From: a virus
Strand: one strand, 5' to 3'
Length of the DNA stretch: 22,484 nucleotides
IMG/VR virus record: IMGVR_UViG_3300009514_000095
Coordinates: 1-22,484 of that record
The notes below the pieces were generated by a model. That model was not told the origin of the DNA and did not search any database. It saw nothing but the letters and a program-made list of their open reading frames with translations. Shown here one piece after another: positions 21,829-22,484 of this stretch (position 1 is its first letter; every line of letters starts with the position of its first letter). The translations under genes and the position numbers were made by a program.

Positions 21829-21854
21829 CCTGCTGTTCCTGCGTAGTCAGCAGG
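21829..21854 (+). promoter_or_regulatory. Hairpin whose loop is complementary to the ACTACGCA leaders
   Basis: CCTGCTG (21829-21835) pairs with CAGCAGG (21848-21854) around a 12-base loop. The loop's last eight bases (21840-21847, TGCGTAGT) are the perfect complement of ACTACGCA at 21915-21922, just before the next start codon, and at 21622-21629. A loop-to-leader pseudoknot that hides the ribosome start site is possible. Confidence 0.5.
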
Positions 21855-21860
21855 TCGGTT

Positions 21861-21896
21861 AAGCCCGTAACGACATTGATTTGGTTCGACGGGCTT
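21861..21896 (+). terminator. Terminator-like hairpin in the intergenic region
   Basis: AAGCCCGT (21861-21868) pairs perfectly with ACGGGCTT (21889-21896), enclosing a 20-base loop, and the T run extends to 21898. The T tract is short, so termination may be partial or conditional. It lies between the leader-complement hairpin and the next gene's leader. Confidence 0.5.
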
Positions 21897-21914
21897 TTCG
21901 GGTGAAACTTAAAA

Positions 21915-21922
21915 ACTACGCA
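21915..21922 (+). promoter_or_regulatory. Leader motif ACTACGCA, copy 2
   Basis: ACTACGCA lies one base before the ATG at 21924, in the context AAAAACTACGCAAATG, closely matching copy 1. It can pair with the loop of the upstream hairpin. Confidence 0.5.
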
Positions 21923-21923
21923 A

Positions 21924-22232
21924 ATGCCTGAATTAATAGAAATATACCACTACGGGATATTAGATAAAGACCATACGAGCAACATAGAATTTGAAGCAAT
22001 TTTCAATGATTATTCATTCAGAGGCACGGTAGATGTTGAGATTGAAATCTGCGAAAGGGCGGAACCGGAAGTAGGAATAATGAGAGATAGCTACCAATGT
22101 AACGGAATTGAATATTGGAGGTATGATATTATTAACGATGCCTGTGAGGTAATAAGCCTCAATAAAGATGAAAAAAATTCATGCAGAAATGAAATTGAAA
22201 ATTACTTTGATAATTTGGTCCAAAACTTTTAA
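21924..22232 (+). CDS. Small acidic protein, unknown function
   Basis: This 102-aa protein (MPELIEIYHYGILDKDHTSNIEFEA...) is strongly acidic, probably mixed alpha/beta, with strand-like pieces (SNIEFEAIFNDYSFRGTVDVEIEIC) and an acidic helical end (NSCRNEIENYFDNLVQNF). No membrane segment or known motif is visible. Strong acidity in a small phage accessory protein can mean DNA mimicry or inhibition of a host factor, but nothing here proves this. It shares its leader with the 64-aa gene upstream. Confidence 0.6.
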   Translation: MPELIEIYHYGILDKDHTSNIEFEAIFNDYSFRGTVDVEIEICERAEPEVGIMRDSYQCNGIEYWRYDIINDACEVISLNKDEKNSCRNEIENYFDNLVQNF

Positions 22233-22242
22233 AACAAAAGAT

Positions 22243-22484
22243 ATGAAGAAAATAATTTATTTAAGAGATGGAAATTATAACTGGAAAAAATTTGAATATG
22301 AAAATATTTCAGATTTAAAAAGAGAATTTTCAGAAAGAAATATAAAAATAGGCGATGGTTGCTCATTAGGCGATGGTTGCTCATTAGGCAATCGTTGCTC
22401 ATTAGGCTATGGTTGCTCATTAGGCGATGGTTGCTCATTAGGCGATGGTTGCTCATTAGGCAATCGTTGCTCATTAGGCGATGG
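22243..22484 (+). CDS. Hexapeptide-repeat (left-handed beta-helix type) protein, partial
   Basis: The frame is open from ATG 22243 to the window end (80 residues seen). The first ~35 residues (MKKIIYLRDGNYNWKKFEYE...) form a short non-repetitive cap. From residue 36 the protein is a run of six-residue units of the form G-x-x-C-S-L. With Leu, Gly and small Cys/Ser at fixed places these fit the hexapeptide pattern (L/I/V)-G-x-x-(S/T/A/C)-x of left-handed beta-helices found in acyltransferases and some structural proteins. No enzyme motif can be seen because the gene is cut off. The start follows the previous gene by ten bases in an A-rich leader. Confidence 0.65.
   Translation, partial: MKKIIYLRDGNYNWKKFEYENISDLKREFSERNIKIGDGCSLGDGCSLGNRCSLGYGCSLGDGCSLGDGCSLGNRCSLGD
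22351..22484 (+). repeat. 18-bp tandem repeats encoding GDGCSL-type hexapeptides
   Basis: Seven full 18-bp units (starting at 22351, 22369, 22387, 22405, 22423, 22441 and 22459) and one partial unit reach the window edge. Differences fall only in the second and third codons: GAT GGT in most, AAT CGT in units 3 and 7, TAT GGT in unit 4. The TGC TCA TTA GGC part is identical throughout, indicating recent expansion. Confidence 0.95.

Noticed and set aside
21821-21864. A third attC-like arrangement on the plus strand: GCATAAC, a 7-bp stem, then GTTAAGC
   Set aside because: It is only 44 bp, shorter than usual attC sites. The boxes have a mismatch, GCATAAC overlaps the stop codon of the 64-aa gene, and no matching cassette edge (GTTATGC upstream or GCTTAAC downstream) exists. 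The leader-complement hairpin explains it better.
21827-21905. Possible tRNA, because of GGTTCGA and a D-arm-like stretch
   Set aside because: No 7-bp acceptor stem or anticodon arm can be formed in the right places; the GGTTCGA lies in and beside the terminator-like hairpin.
22229-22474. Minus-strand frame with repeated MSNHRL-type peptide
   Set aside because: It is the reverse reading of the 18-bp hexapeptide repeats; the plus-strand frame has a proper start, leader and a meaningful hexapeptide pattern.
22351-22484. CRISPR array
   Set aside because: The 18-bp units are directly adjacent without spacers and keep the reading frame, so they are coding repeats.

Overview
The window looks like the late (virion-structure and lysis) half of a tailed phage or prophage of a Bacteroidetes host, followed by an accessory region. 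The host call rests on three things visible here: AT-rich DNA, start codons without Shine-Dalgarno sites but with A-rich leaders, and promoters of the Bacteroidetes type (TTTG, 21 bases, TAnnTTTG). A long tape-measure gene and no tail-sheath-like gene suggest a long, non-contractile tail. All family assignments come from reading the sequence; no database search was run.

Left and centre, plus strand (1-18365): a probable portal C-terminus, HK97-type prohead protease, major capsid protein with an unusual hydrophobic N-terminus, a small head-region protein, a glycosyltransferase fused to a small phage-type domain, a probable head-tail connector, a probable tail-tube protein, two small tail/neck proteins, the tape measure (1008 aa), a tail protein with a very hydrophobic insert, and several large tail-tip or fibre proteins. 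The last of these (639 aa) has a repeat-rich stalk and a C-terminal C-type-lectin-like (Lcl/DUF1566) domain, so it is the best receptor-binding candidate. A holin-like protein, an M15 peptidase endolysin and a small membrane protein close the operon. Genes are nearly contiguous with many ATGA, TTGA or TAATG overlaps. Hairpins after the capsid and tail-tube genes probably tune expression within the operon.

Minus-strand operon (21277 down to 18427): it converges on the late operon at a shared bidirectional terminator. It starts from a clear Bacteroidetes promoter and encodes an unknown protein, an adenine-N6 DNA methyltransferase, a small basic protein, a two-TM membrane protein, an RNA ligase and a small unknown protein. 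The methyltransferase is bracketed by two palindromic elements built like integron attC sites. The outer boxes are swapped exactly as expected if a 622-bp circular gene cassette (20247-20868) had inserted at a G/TT point into a pre-existing attC-like site. This is the most striking feature of the window.

Right end, plus strand (21349-22484): a divergently transcribed set of small unknown genes. Two of them share the leader ACTACGCA just before the start codon, and the hairpin between them carries the perfect complement of that leader in its loop. The window ends inside a gene made of near-identical 18-bp repeats encoding a left-handed beta-helix-type hexapeptide array.
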